From Bacteroidales bacterium (lineage in GTDB: Bacteria > Bacteroidota > Bacteroidia > Bacteroidales > Muribaculaceae): a stretch of 64,000 bases of DNA. A program made the translations under genes and the position numbers. Each line of letters starts with the position of its first letter. The stretch's first letter is position 1. A model generated the notes under the pieces. The model was not told where the DNA came from, did no database searches, and worked only from the letters and a program-made list of their open reading frames with translations. The stretch covers positions 62,001 to 126,000 of the forward strand of contig DXXK01000034.1 of NCBI GenBank assembly GCA_019416425.1. The letters are read 5' to 3'. Of the stretch, positions 42,756 through 51,643 are shown piece by piece.

Positions 42756-44228
42756 ATGGAGTCTAACCTTCTTATCTACAACACGCTGACCCGGACCAAG
42801 CAGGCTTTCAAGCCTGTCCACCCGGGCCACGTGGGCATGTATGTGTGCGGTCCCACCGTCTACGGCGACGCTCACCTGGGACATGCCCGCCCTGCCATCA
42901 CCTTCGACATCCTGTACCGTTACCTGACTTTCCTGGGATACAAGGTACGCTATGTCCGCAACATCACGGATGTAGGTCATCTGGAGCATGATGCCGACGA
43001 GGGCGAGGACAAAATCGCCAAGAAAGCACGCCTTGAGCAGCTGGAGCCGATGGAAGTGGTGCAGTATTACCTGAACCGCTACCATCGTGACATGGAGGCG
43101 CTGAACGTACTTCCTCCCAGCATCGAGCCCCACGCTTCGGGCCATATAATCGAGCAAATCGAGTACGTAAAGCAGATACTGGAAGCCGGCTATGCATACG
43201 AGAGCCAGGGTTCAGTATACTTCGACGTGGAGAAGTACGACCGCGACCATCATTACGGCATACTGTCGGGCCGCAACATCAAGGAGCTGCTGAACACAAC
43301 GCGCGAGCTGGACGGCCAGCAAGAGAAGCGCAACCCCCTGGACTTCGCCCTCTGGAAGAAAGCCGCGCCCGAGCACATCATGCACTGGCCCAGCCCCTGG
43401 AGCGAAGGCTTTCCCGGCTGGCATCTGGAATGTTCCACAATGGGACGCAAGTACCTGGGTGACGTGTTCGACATCCATGGCGGCGGAATGGACCTGATGT
43501 TCCCCCACCATGAGTGCGAGATCGCACAGAGCGTAGCCGCACAGGGCCACCCGGCGGTGAACTACTGGATGCACAACAACATGATTACCATCAATGGCGC
43601 CAAGATGGGCAAGTCGTACAACAACTTCATCACACTGGAGCAGTTCTTCAACGGCGACCATCCGCTGCTGACGCGTCCCTACGGTCCGATGGTGATCCGC
43701 ATGTTCATCCTCCAGGCCCACTACCGCAGTCCGCTGGACTTCAGCGACGAGAACCTGCAGGGTGCCGAGAAGGGTCTGCAGAAGCTGAACGAGGCACGCG
43801 GCCGTCTCAAGAACCTGAAGGCCTCGACCGACCATGACGCCGCGCTGCCCGACTATATGGGCAAAGCCCTGGAGGCGATGAACGACGACCTGAACACTCC
43901 GATCGCGCTGAGCCACATCTTCGATGCCGTCAAGACCATCAACGCCGCCACCGACGGCAACCTGAAGCTGTCGCAGCGCAACATCGACGATCTGAGCAAG
44001 CTTTTCGACACCGTGCTGACCGACCTGCTGGGCATCCTGCCCGAGGAAAGCGCAGCCGGAATCGACCTGGAACCATACCGCAAGGCCGTGGACCTGGTGC
44101 TGGAAGTACGCGCCAACGCCAAGTCCCAGAAGGACTGGGCCACTTCCGACCTGATCCGCGACCGTCTCGCCGAAATCGGCTTCAACGTCAAGGACACCAA
44201 GAACGGCGCCGAATGGAGCCTTAAATAA
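42756..44228 (+). CDS. cysS: Cysteinyl-tRNA synthetase
   Basis: 490 residues. The class I motifs are HLGH (HIGH variant) in GDAHLGHARP near residue 36 and KMGKS (KMSKS variant) near residue 285. The zinc-site and cysteine-binding region reads WHLECSTMG and PHHECEIAQS. The DALR domain (about 340-420) follows. Essential for protein synthesis. The downstream DUF2851 gene starts 10 bp after the stop. Confidence 0.97.
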   Translation: MESNLLIYNTLTRTKQAFKPVHPGHVGMYVCGPTVYGDAHLGHARPAITFDILYRYLTFLGYKVRYVRNITDVGHLEHDADEGEDKIAKKARLEQLEPMEVVQYYLNRYHRDMEALNVLPPSIEPHASGHIIEQIEYVKQILEAGYAYESQGSVYFDVEKYDRDHHYGILSGRNIKELLNTTRELDGQQEKRNPLDFALWKKAAPEHIMHWPSPWSEGFPGWHLECSTMGRKYLGDVFDIHGGGMDLMFPHHECEIAQSVAAQGHPAVNYWMHNNMITINGAKMGKSYNNFITLEQFFNGDHPLLTRPYGPMVIRMFILQAHYRSPLDFSDENLQGAEKGLQKLNEARGRLKNLKASTDHDAALPDYMGKALEAMNDDLNTPIALSHIFDAVKTINAATDGNLKLSQRNIDDLSKLFDTVLTDLLGILPEESAAGIDLEPYRKAVDLVLEVRANAKSQKDWATSDLIRDRLAEIGFNVKDTKNGAEWSLK

Positions 44229-44238
44229 CTACCGGACG

Positions 44239-45540
44239 ATGGAGCTGCTCTACCAGTACCTCTGGAAGCAGCGGATGATGGGACGCAGATGCGTCACGGT
44301 CCGCGGCGAGGACGTGGAGATTCTGTACGCCGGCATCCACAACACGGATGCCGGCCCCGATTTCCATGACGCCCGCATCCGTATTGCCGGACAGGTCTGG
44401 GCCGGGAACGTCGAGATCCATGTCCGCGCCAGCGACTGGCATCGCCACGGCCATGACAACGACCCGGCATACCAGAACGTCATCCTTCATGCAGTAGCCG
44501 TCGACGACACGCGCGTCACAGGTGCCGACGGTAAGGAAATCCCTCAGATGGTCATCTCGTTGCCGGAAAGCTTCTACCGCATGTACGAGGCCCTGAGCCA
44601 GCGCATCAACGCCGTGGCCTGCGAACACTATCTGCATCTGGTTCCCGATCTGACGCGCACGGACTGGCTTTCAACCCTGGGAGTGGAGCGGCTGCAGGCC
44701 AAGGCCCGGAGAATTATGGACTGCGCGCAATCGCTGGGCAACGACTGGAACCGCACCTGCTTTGTGTCGCTGGCCCGCGCTCTGGGCTTCAACCTGAACG
44801 GAGACCCCTTCGAGATTCTGGCCCGCTCTATTCCATTGAACATCATCCATCACCACTCCGACGATATCCTGCAGATCGAGGCCCTGCTGTTCGGCCAGGC
44901 GGGAATGCTGGACACATCGCTACACATCTTCGACGAATATTACCAGACTCTGGCACGCGAATACTTCTTCCTTGCCCGCAAATACGGTCTGCGTCCCATG
45001 AACGTCAACATGTGGAAATACGCCCGCACAAGACCGCAGAACTTTCCGCATCACCGGATAGCCCTGCTCTCGGCCGCCATGACCGATGGCTTCACCATGC
45101 TGTCCGACATCTGGGAACGCCGAAACAATCCCGATGACATCCGCGAGCTGTTCAGACTGACGCCATCGCCTTACTGGTTGACGCATTCCGATTTCGACAC
45201 ACCGGGCAGTTCCGCAGGACACCTCTCGTCCGGAGCCGTGGACCTGCTGATGATCAATTTCACCGCCCCTATGCTCTATGCCTACAGCGCCGCACGCGGC
45301 GATTATGAATCAGCTGAAGGCGCCATGGCAATCTGGGAGGGTCTGAACCCTGAGAACAACACCTTTATCCGCCAGTGGATGTCGGCAGGCATGCAGCCGG
45401 AGAACGCCGCCGATTCCCAGGCATTGCTGCAGCTACGCAAGAACTACTGCGACTACGCCCGATGTCTGGAATGCCGCTTCGCAGCGGCAATCCTGAAGTC
45501 CTCGGCCGGAATTCCTTTCAATTGCCCCGCCTCCTCCTGA
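44239..45540 (+). CDS. DUF2851 family protein
   Basis: 433 residues. The N-terminal motif NTDAGPDFHDARIRI, then GNVEIHVRASDWHRHGHD, is the hallmark of DUF2851, a Bacteroidetes/Chlorobi family whose N-terminal part looks like a nuclease fold with conserved Asp, Glu and His. No activity has been established for it. In the plus-strand run after cysS, probably co-transcribed. Confidence 0.88.
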   Translation: MELLYQYLWKQRMMGRRCVTVRGEDVEILYAGIHNTDAGPDFHDARIRIAGQVWAGNVEIHVRASDWHRHGHDNDPAYQNVILHAVAVDDTRVTGADGKEIPQMVISLPESFYRMYEALSQRINAVACEHYLHLVPDLTRTDWLSTLGVERLQAKARRIMDCAQSLGNDWNRTCFVSLARALGFNLNGDPFEILARSIPLNIIHHHSDDILQIEALLFGQAGMLDTSLHIFDEYYQTLAREYFFLARKYGLRPMNVNMWKYARTRPQNFPHHRIALLSAAMTDGFTMLSDIWERRNNPDDIRELFRLTPSPYWLTHSDFDTPGSSAGHLSSGAVDLLMINFTAPMLYAYSAARGDYESAEGAMAIWEGLNPENNTFIRQWMSAGMQPENAADSQALLQLRKNYCDYARCLECRFAAAILKSSAGIPFNCPASS

Positions 45541-45619
45541 AACATATCGCATTTAACTGCGTTCTTAATATTGAAGTTATCAATCAAGCTTCACCGACAG
45601 ATTTACCCATAATGATTGT

Positions 45620-46561
45620 ATGGAACCCAGAAGATTCACACAGCGCGAGGACCGCACCTTCCAATGGACCAACGACACCGGACAGCCGGTGCCGTTGATG
45701 CAGTTCGTGACCATGCAACGTCCCGACACCAAACGGACCGACATCAAGAAATGGCTCAGATTCGGACACCTTATGGTAGACGGCAAAGTCTCGACCCAGT
45801 TCGACGAGCAGGTAGGCCCTGGCGCTACAGTCAGTTTCAACGCATCGCGTCCCTGGCCCGTGTTCCACCATCCACGTATCAAGCTTGTGTACGAGGATGA
45901 TGACGTCATGGTGATACACAAGGGCTATGGCCTGCTGTCGGTCCCGACCGAGAGCCACCGCAAGGAACTGAATGCCTACGAGATAATGCGTGACTACGTG
46001 AAGGACCAGAACCCGCGCAACAAACTGTTCATAGTCCACCGCCTGGACCGCGACACTTCGGGACTGATGATGTTCGCCAAGAGTCAGGAGGCGCAGGATG
46101 TGCTGCGCCACAACTGGAACAACATCATTCTGGAACGTCTGTATGTGGCAGTTCTGGAAGGCAATCTGGAACAGGACAAGGGATATGTGAAGAGCCGTCT
46201 GACCGAGAACTCGCAGTTCGTGGTCTACAGCACCGAGAATCCCGAAGAAGGCCGTGTGGCAGTGACGCACTACGAGGTGCTGACCCGGGGCAACGGATAC
46301 ACACTGGCGCAGTTCTCGCTGGACACAGGCCGCAAGAACCAGATTCGCGTACACGCGCATGATCTGGGTCATCCCATCGCCGGCGACCGCAAGTACGGTG
46401 CCAAGAGCAGCCCCATCAACCGTCTGGCCCTACATGCACGTACGCTGCGCTTCGCACACCCCATAACACGGAAAGACATGAACTTCCAGACCCCGATTCC
46501 TCCGCAGTTCTCCGCAGTTGTCGGATCGCGACGGGAGAAACAAGCACCCAAAGAGAAATGA
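45620..46561 (+). CDS. RluA/RluD-family pseudouridine synthase
   Basis: 313 residues. An S4 domain lies at about 33-77 and the catalytic signature HRLDRDTSGLMMFAK at about 140-154, with Asp144 as the catalytic Asp. The family motif KNQIRVHAHDLGHPIAGDRKYG near 230-255 confirms it. It isomerises uridine to pseudouridine in rRNA or tRNA; the site is not known, but RluD-type 23S targets are most likely. The downstream gene overlaps by ATGA. Confidence 0.9.
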   Translation: MEPRRFTQREDRTFQWTNDTGQPVPLMQFVTMQRPDTKRTDIKKWLRFGHLMVDGKVSTQFDEQVGPGATVSFNASRPWPVFHHPRIKLVYEDDDVMVIHKGYGLLSVPTESHRKELNAYEIMRDYVKDQNPRNKLFIVHRLDRDTSGLMMFAKSQEAQDVLRHNWNNIILERLYVAVLEGNLEQDKGYVKSRLTENSQFVVYSTENPEEGRVAVTHYEVLTRGNGYTLAQFSLDTGRKNQIRVHAHDLGHPIAGDRKYGAKSSPINRLALHARTLRFAHPITRKDMNFQTPIPPQFSAVVGSRREKQAPKEK

Positions 46562-47409
46562 AATTAGACACAAGTTCATATTATCCCAAGTCCCCCCTGG
46601 ACGATGACGACTCCCGGGAGAACTACTGCTCCGACTATGCTCCCAAAGACCCTGACGCTCCGGTACCCGAAACGGACGAACCGGATGAGGTAGTAGAGGT
46701 AATCGCCGAGGAGGCCGTACCGTCGGCACGCGACGACGACGGCTATTATCAGGATGCCGACCCGGAACCGAACCGCCCCGAGACTGATGCCGAACACGCC
46801 GTGACCCTGTTCAGCAACATCGTTTCATGGCTGATGGTGCCGTTACTGATGCCGGTCTACGGAATCATGCTGATTCTGGGACTCAGCATCCTTAGCTATG
46901 CCCCGATGGGCCCGAAGGTCGGTTTCACCCTTATAGTAGCGGCCATAAATCTTGGAGTCCCTGCGATTACCTTCCCGCTCCTGAAGAGACTGGGATTTAT
47001 CCGGGACATCGGCCTGAACGGACGGACGGAACGACTTATACCCTACATCATCACGATTCTGTGCATGATGGGCACGGCATGGTTCCTGCATTCCAAGGGG
47101 TTCCCGATATGGGCGACGATGTTCTACCTTGGCGGAGCCCTTACCGGACTGGTCCAGGTGGTCGTGAACCTGCGGTGGAAAATCTCGGCCCATGCCGCCG
47201 GCATCGCCGGCATCGTGGCTTTGCTGATACAGATGACCCATGATGGATTCCCCACACCGAACCTCTTCGTATGGCAGATTATAGCCATCGCGTGCGCCGG
47301 CCTTGTGGGATCGGCCAGGCTGTGGCTGCGGCGCCATACACTCGGCCAGGTCCTGGCAGGATATGCCGTTGGATTCTGCTGCGTCTATTTCCTGATGATG
47401 ATTCATTAA
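46558..47409 (+). CDS. PAP2-like integral membrane phosphatase with acidic cytoplasmic tail
   Basis: 283 residues. Residues 1-80 are rich in Asp, Glu and Pro and are probably unstructured. About six hydrophobic helices follow. The PAP2 signature is degenerate: SAHAAGIAG near 205-213 stands for the SGH motif, and RRHTLGQVLAGY near 260-271 for the SRxxxxxHxxxD motif, without its final Asp. Active phosphatases need that His and usually the Asp, so activity is uncertain. It overlaps the pseudouridine synthase stop (ATGA). Confidence 0.75.
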   Translation: MKLDTSSYYPKSPLDDDDSRENYCSDYAPKDPDAPVPETDEPDEVVEVIAEEAVPSARDDDGYYQDADPEPNRPETDAEHAVTLFSNIVSWLMVPLLMPVYGIMLILGLSILSYAPMGPKVGFTLIVAAINLGVPAITFPLLKRLGFIRDIGLNGRTERLIPYIITILCMMGTAWFLHSKGFPIWATMFYLGGALTGLVQVVVNLRWKISAHAAGIAGIVALLIQMTHDGFPTPNLFVWQIIAIACAGLVGSARLWLRRHTLGQVLAGYAVGFCCVYFLMMIH

Positions 47410-47446
47410 GACACGTGCCTAACCGCACGGAAACATTATACACACA

Positions 47447-49024
47447 ATGTCTATCTACAACTATGAGCGTCGCCGTTCAACGGCGGTAAAGGTTGGCGGA
47501 GTGACAGTTGGCGGCTCGGCACCAATCGCCATCCAGTCCATGACCAATACCAACACAAACGACACCGCCGCCTGCGTGGCGCAGATCAACGCCATTGCCG
47601 ACGCCGGTGCCGACATCGTGCGCCTTACAACCCAGGGCGTTCGCGAAGCTGCCAACATGGCCGACATCAAGCAGAAACTTGGCCGCGACATCCCGCTGGT
47701 CGCCGACGTGCATTTCAATCCCAAAGCGGCATTCGAGGCCGCCAGGCATGTGGAGAAGGTCCGCATCAACCCTGGCAACTTCGTTGATGCTGCACGCACA
47801 TTCAAGAAACTTGAATTCACCGACCGGGAATACAAGGAAGAGATTGAACGTATTCGGCGTACCTTTGTGCCGTTTCTGGAACTGTGCCGTGCACATGGCA
47901 CCGCAGTGCGTCTTGGAGTTAACCATGGCTCGCTGTCGGACCGCATCATGAGCCGTTATGGAGACTCACCGGCCGGAATGGTGGAAAGCGTCATGGAATT
48001 CCTGCGTATCGCTCGTGAAATCGACTTTAACGATATCGTGATCTCGGTCAAGGCCTCAAACGTTACGGTCATGGTTGAGACAGTGCGTCTGCTCGTCAGG
48101 GCCATGGATGCCGAGGATATGCATTTCCCGTTGCATCTGGGCGTCACCGAGGCCGGAGACGCCGAGGACGGCCGCATCAAGTCGGCGGCAGGAATAGGAG
48201 CGCTTCTTGCCATGGGACTTGGCGACACTATCCGCGTATCGCTAAGCGAGCCCCCTGAGAACGAGGTTCCTGTGGCATTGATGCTGCGTGACTACATAAC
48301 GGAACGCGACGGCCACGCATGGATCGATGAGCCGGAAACAGTCCTGCCAGGTGAGGCACGCTCGCATACTGCCGCCTACAATGGGCCACTGCCGGGCAGT
48401 ACCAAATTTGTAGCGTGGCATGCCGATAGACCAGCGGTTTCCAGCAATTTATTGGAAATCAGCGCCGCAGGTCCCAACCCTGTCGGAGCCATGGCTGCGG
48501 CAATCGACAATTATGTAGCTGCCGGAGGGCGGCAACCGGTAATGATGCGGATGGAGTACAACACACAGACCCTTGACGAACTGCGTATCAAGGCTGCGGC
48601 CGATTTCGGCATATTGCTGCTTAACGGCTACGGAACCGGTATCCGCGTGGAAGACCCTGCCTACGATTCAGACACTTTGGGCCGTCTGGAGCTTGATATC
48701 CTGCAAGCCGTCCGTGCCCGTACTTCCAAGACCGAATATATCTCATGCCCGGGATGTGGACGCACATTGTTTGACCTGCAGAGCACGTTGCAGCAGGTCA
48801 AGGCCGCTACGGCCGAACTGAAGGGTTTGAAAATAGGCGTAATGGGATGCATAGTGAACGGTCCCGGCGAGATGGCCGATGCGGACTATGGATATGTCGG
48901 CGCAGGACCGGGACGCGTCAGCATTTATCGCGGCAAGGAATGCGTTGTGAAGAACATTCCGGCCCAGGAGGCCCTACCGCAGTTATTGAATCTCATCAAT
49001 TCAGATAGGGCCAAAAATATTTGA
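47447..49024 (+). CDS. ispG: 4-hydroxy-3-methylbut-2-enyl diphosphate synthase (flavodoxin/ferredoxin) IspG
   Basis: 525 residues. The TIM-barrel N-terminus has VGGSAPIAIQSMTNTNTND and VADVHFNPKAAF. The [4Fe-4S] ligands are in SCPGCGRT and GCIVNGPGE at the C-terminus. Between them an insert domain (about 270-400) marks the long plant/Bacteroidetes type, though this copy is shorter than the 600 or more residues often seen. It makes HMBPP in the MEP isoprenoid pathway. Confidence 0.94.
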   Translation: MSIYNYERRRSTAVKVGGVTVGGSAPIAIQSMTNTNTNDTAACVAQINAIADAGADIVRLTTQGVREAANMADIKQKLGRDIPLVADVHFNPKAAFEAARHVEKVRINPGNFVDAARTFKKLEFTDREYKEEIERIRRTFVPFLELCRAHGTAVRLGVNHGSLSDRIMSRYGDSPAGMVESVMEFLRIAREIDFNDIVISVKASNVTVMVETVRLLVRAMDAEDMHFPLHLGVTEAGDAEDGRIKSAAGIGALLAMGLGDTIRVSLSEPPENEVPVALMLRDYITERDGHAWIDEPETVLPGEARSHTAAYNGPLPGSTKFVAWHADRPAVSSNLLEISAAGPNPVGAMAAAIDNYVAAGGRQPVMMRMEYNTQTLDELRIKAAADFGILLLNGYGTGIRVEDPAYDSDTLGRLELDILQAVRARTSKTEYISCPGCGRTLFDLQSTLQQVKAATAELKGLKIGVMGCIVNGPGEMADADYGYVGAGPGRVSIYRGKECVVKNIPAQEALPQLLNLINSDRAKNI

Positions 49025-49149
49025 TTGGTGCAAAACTTCTTTTTCATATCCGGTTTTTGCGAGATTGTTCTATTCACGAAATGATATTATTTTGACAAAA
49101 TTATGCAACATGTTTCACGACATTATACTGCATGTCTTATGTCATACCA

Positions 49150-49175
49150 AAGAGTATCAATCAATTGATACTCTT
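49150..49175 (+). terminator. Terminator of ispG
   Basis: AAGAGTATCAA pairs with TTGATACTCTT around a 4-base loop, followed by a T-rich run. 125 bp after the stop, so the 3' untranslated region is long. Confidence 0.8.
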
Positions 49176-49209
49176 TTTCTTTAAATTCCCAATGATATAA
49201 TCAGGATAT

Positions 49210-49278
49210 AAAAAAGTCAACCCCTTTTCACAAAGAGGTTGACAGAAACCTTAATCTTAATTTAATACTATGAAAAAT
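49210..49278 (-). ncRNA. Small RNA, copy C of a three-member family (minus strand)
   Basis: Read on the minus strand: core ATTTTTCATAGTATTAAA, an AAGATTAAGGTTTCT linker, a hairpin of GTCAACC...GGTTGAC (49216-49243, 11 of 12 pairs) and a T run to 49210. Promoter element TATTTTTG at 49285-49292. The core differs from copies A and B at a few positions, one of which removes the ATG, so peptide coding is not conserved. The hairpin has a wholly different sequence yet is stable, as expected for an RNA terminator or target-binding stem. Confidence 0.65.
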
Positions 49279-49284
49279 ACACTG

Positions 49285-49292
49285 CAAAAATA
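49285..49292 (-). promoter_or_regulatory. -7 element TATTTTTG of small RNA copy C
   Basis: TAnnTTTG match on the minus strand, same distance to the core as in the other copies. Confidence 0.55.
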
Positions 49293-49488
49293 ATCAATAT
49301 TTTTCATATATGTAAATATTGGGCAAAACAAAGTGCAGTTTTAACTCTATTTAACACATCGCAGTGCACCTTCTGGAATCCGGCGCCTGAACATAGCTTG
49401 ACATAATTTGTTCATATAGCAGACCGGGTATCGAACAAAAGGCATGTACCGCTGTCCGTAAGTCCTCGGCATAACGTAAACAGAAATC

Positions 49489-49496
49489 TAAATTTG
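49489..49496 (+). promoter_or_regulatory. -7 element TAAATTTG of rubrerythrin
   Basis: TAnnTTTG match only 7 bp before the ATG at 49504, so the transcript is probably leaderless or nearly so. Confidence 0.5.
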
Positions 49497-49503
49497 CATT
49501 ATC

Positions 49504-50106
49504 ATGTACGGCATCACATTACCCAAAACTCTTGTAGGCACTGAGACGCAGAAGAATCTCGCAACAGCTTATGTAGCCGAGTCATGCGCATACACACGTT
49601 ACACATTCTTCGGCCAGCAAGCCAAGAAGGAAGGTTATCCTCAGTTCGCGAACATATTCGCCGAGACCGCGGACAATGAGCTGCACCATGCCAAGATATT
49701 CCTTAAATACCTGTTCGAGGCTAATGCAGAGGCTCCTGCCATAGGAGTAGACGCCGGCGTTATCGGCAAGACTGTCGACAATCTGAAGGTAGCCGCGCAC
49801 GAGGAGGAGTTCGAAGGCGTCAAGCTGTATACTGACGCCGCCGCAGTTGCCCGCAAGGAAGGCTTCGACGAGATCGCTGACCGATTCGCCGCCATCGCCA
49901 CGATCGAGAACCATCACCGCGAGCGCTTCCTGGCCATGGCCAGGCAGATCGAGGACGGAACCGTGTTCCGCAGCGAGGACGGCAAGCCCATCAAGTGGCA
50001 GTGCCAGGTCTGCGGCTACATCTACGAAGGCGTCACACCGCCTGAGAAGTGTCCCGCCTGCTACCACCCGACAGAATACTTCATGCGCGAGGAAACCAAC
50101 TACTGA
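49504..50106 (+). CDS. rbr: Rubrerythrin (diiron peroxidase with rubredoxin domain)
   Basis: 200 residues. The ferritin-like part (1-150) carries diiron Glu and His ligands, for example in AESCAYTRY (Glu26), FAETADNELHH (Glu54, Glu59) and the ENHHRERF segment. The C-terminal rubredoxin domain shows CQVCGY and CPACYHP (four Cys binding one iron). It reduces hydrogen peroxide in anaerobes. Transcribed alone, with a terminator 100 bp downstream. Confidence 0.95.
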   Translation: MYGITLPKTLVGTETQKNLATAYVAESCAYTRYTFFGQQAKKEGYPQFANIFAETADNELHHAKIFLKYLFEANAEAPAIGVDAGVIGKTVDNLKVAAHEEEFEGVKLYTDAAAVARKEGFDEIADRFAAIATIENHHRERFLAMARQIEDGTVFRSEDGKPIKWQCQVCGYIYEGVTPPEKCPACYHPTEYFMREETNY

Positions 50107-50207
50107 TCCACGATACACAATCTCGCGCTGCCGAGCCAATGTCACGATAAACTCAACTACTGACTCGCTGCTAAGCAACATAAACAAATAGCCAGTTACC
50201 CTGCACT

Positions 50208-50237
50208 CGGAGTCGGAACCACGAGGTTCCGACTCCG
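50208..50237. terminator. Terminator between rubrerythrin and the SMR transporter
   Basis: 13+13 bp perfect stem with an ACGA loop between convergent genes. It can serve either strand; no clear T tract. Confidence 0.65.
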
Positions 50238-50244
50238 TCATGTC

Positions 50245-50568
50245 TTATCCCAGTACTTTCAGTCCGATTATGGAGAGAATCAGGGTGGTGATGAAGAATA
50301 TACGCCAGAAGGTGGCCGGTTCATTGAAGAAGAATATGCCGACCAGGACGGCACCTGCCGCTCCGATTCCGGTCCAGACCGGATAGACAGTCCCAATCGG
50401 CAGCTTCTCGGCGGCCTTAGCCATCAGGAACATGCTCAACGCCAAGGCAATCAGGAATCCAATCCACCAGCCAATCAATTCATTGCCCGTGGCGGTCTTG
50501 GTCTTGCCGAGGCAGAACGTGAAACTGACCTCCATCAGCCCGGCAAGTATCAATATTATCCAACTCAT
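50245..50568 (-). CDS. SMR family efflux protein, SugE/Gdx-like
   Basis: 107 residues with four membrane helices. Glu13 in the first helix (LAGLMEVSF) is the conserved proton and substrate site. The start MSWIILILAGLMEV and the VWTGIGAAGAVLVGI segment resemble E. coli SugE, now known as the guanidinium exporter Gdx, more than EmrE. Substrate specificity cannot be fixed by eye; a drug-type SMR is possible. Single gene, likely promoter about 70 bp upstream; two palindromes lie further up. Confidence 0.8.
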   Translation of the reverse strand: MSWIILILAGLMEVSFTFCLGKTKTATGNELIGWWIGFLIALALSMFLMAKAAEKLPIGTVYPVWTGIGAAGAVLVGIFFFNEPATFWRIFFITTLILSIIGLKVLG

Positions 50569-50637
50569 AATTTGATTTGATTAACCTGTCCTATTGAGGG
50601 CTGCAAGAATTCTCGGCGTCTCCTTCCAAGGATCCCG

Positions 50638-50645
50638 CAAAGTTA
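50638..50645 (-). promoter_or_regulatory. -7 element TAACTTTG of the SMR gene
   Basis: TAnnTTTG match on the minus strand, giving a leader of about 65 nt. No known guanidine riboswitch sequence could be recognised in it. Confidence 0.55.
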
Positions 50646-50702
50646 CAAATTTATTCCCATCCCCGCAACCATTCACAATGCTAATGACTGCAGTTTACAT
50701 TG

Positions 50703-50754
50703 TGTCCTAAATTTGGGGACACTTTCAGCCATTTCTGTCCTAAAATTTAGGACA
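50703..50754. promoter_or_regulatory. Two tandem 19 bp palindromes (operator-like)
   Basis: TGTCCTAAATTTGGGGACA at 50703-50721 and the perfect palindrome TGTCCTAAAATTTAGGACA at 50736-50754 lie 33 bp apart centre to centre, three helical turns. They sit between the recO stop and the SMR promoter. A dimeric regulator site or an inverted repeat remnant are both possible. Confidence 0.6.
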
Positions 50755-50773
50755 TGTATGGTTTACTGTATTA

Positions 50774-51496
50774 TCAGCTGAAGGTTTCGGCCAGAATGGA
50801 GGGGGATTTCAGGTTGGAAAGGCCGGGGAAGTGGATGGAATAGTATTGCAGGAGGCCGGTCAGCAGGCGGCGGCGTTGAGGGGCGTTGAAACGGAAACGA
50901 CCGCAGTTGGCCGCCGTCATGCGCGCGATGACCTTCAAGGCACGAAGCTCGTCGCCTGTCACCACATCATGATGCAACGGGATGAAATCAGTCACCACCC
51001 CCTCGCGCATGTCGAACCATCTGCCGTCGCCGCTCAGGTCCGGCTGGATACCGGCATGCGGAAGCAGCCCGATCAGGAACGCCAGGTGACGGTTGGCGAC
51101 AGACTTCCGCTCACAGTCAAGGCCCTCCAACGACCTGACCACAAAGTCCCATAACGCCGTGTCGGCATCCGATTGACGCAGATAGGTATTCAGGAACTCC
51201 GACAGAAACATCACGATCGACACCTTGACCGGGTTGAAATAGAGTTCCTGCCACAATATGACGGGAGTGACGGCGCCCAACCGCTGCAACTCACGGTTGC
51301 CACGGATATCCACATCCGTGGCTACCACCGACAATGGCCTGAGACGCGAATTCCGCATCCGCGCCGCCTTGCCGGTCCCGACATTGGACAGAAACGACAT
51401 GCGCCCCCGCTCGCGTGTATACATCGTCACTACATTGTGACGGTCCGAATACCGTATAATGTCAATCACCAAGCCGGTGATACGTTCAAGTGCCAT
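50774..51496 (-). CDS. recO: DNA repair protein RecO
   Basis: 240 residues. The N-terminal OB fold (about 1-80) begins ERITGLVIDIIRYSDRHNVVTMYTRERGRMSF, as usual, followed by the helical C-terminal domain with FLSEFLNTYLRQ. RecO helps load RecA onto gapped single-stranded DNA in the RecFOR pathway. The family's zinc-binding cysteines are not obvious, as in other Bacteroidetes. Stands alone. Confidence 0.92.
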   Translation of the reverse strand: MALERITGLVIDIIRYSDRHNVVTMYTRERGRMSFLSNVGTGKAARMRNSRLRPLSVVATDVDIRGNRELQRLGAVTPVILWQELYFNPVKVSIVMFLSEFLNTYLRQSDADTALWDFVVRSLEGLDCERKSVANRHLAFLIGLLPHAGIQPDLSGDGRWFDMREGVVTDFIPLHHDVVTGDELRALKVIARMTAANCGRFRFNAPQRRRLLTGLLQYYSIHFPGLSNLKSPSILAETFS

Positions 51497-51630
51497 GAAT
51501 ATTACTTAACACTATTAACAAATAGCGAATTTCTTCCAAAAATACCTTTATGTTCGCGCTTTTGTGTTAAAAAATTCAAATCAAGAGCAAATTTCTTTCA
51601 AAAACGCTTTTTTATTAGCAAAAATATTAT

Positions 51631-51638
51631 TAACTTTG
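51631..51638 (+). promoter_or_regulatory. -7 element TAACTTTG of small RNA copy B
   Basis: TAnnTTTG match in the same place relative to the conserved core as in copies A and C. Confidence 0.6.
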
Positions 51639-51643
51639 CAACG

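Larger units (their letters stand above)
49025..49503. other. Gene-free stretch between ispG and rubrerythrin
   Basis: 480 bp, AT-rich. Contains the ispG terminator 125 bp after its stop, small-RNA copy C on the minus strand with its promoter, and the rubrerythrin promoter. No credible protein frame. The first 120 bp after ispG hold no feature that I can name. Confidence 0.65.

Noticed and set aside
50569..50637. A guanidine (ykkC or mini-ykkC type) riboswitch in the leader of the SugE-like gene.
   Set aside because: Neither the paired ACGR loops of mini-ykkC nor recognisable ykkC landmarks are visible in the leader. A covariance search would be needed to exclude it fully.
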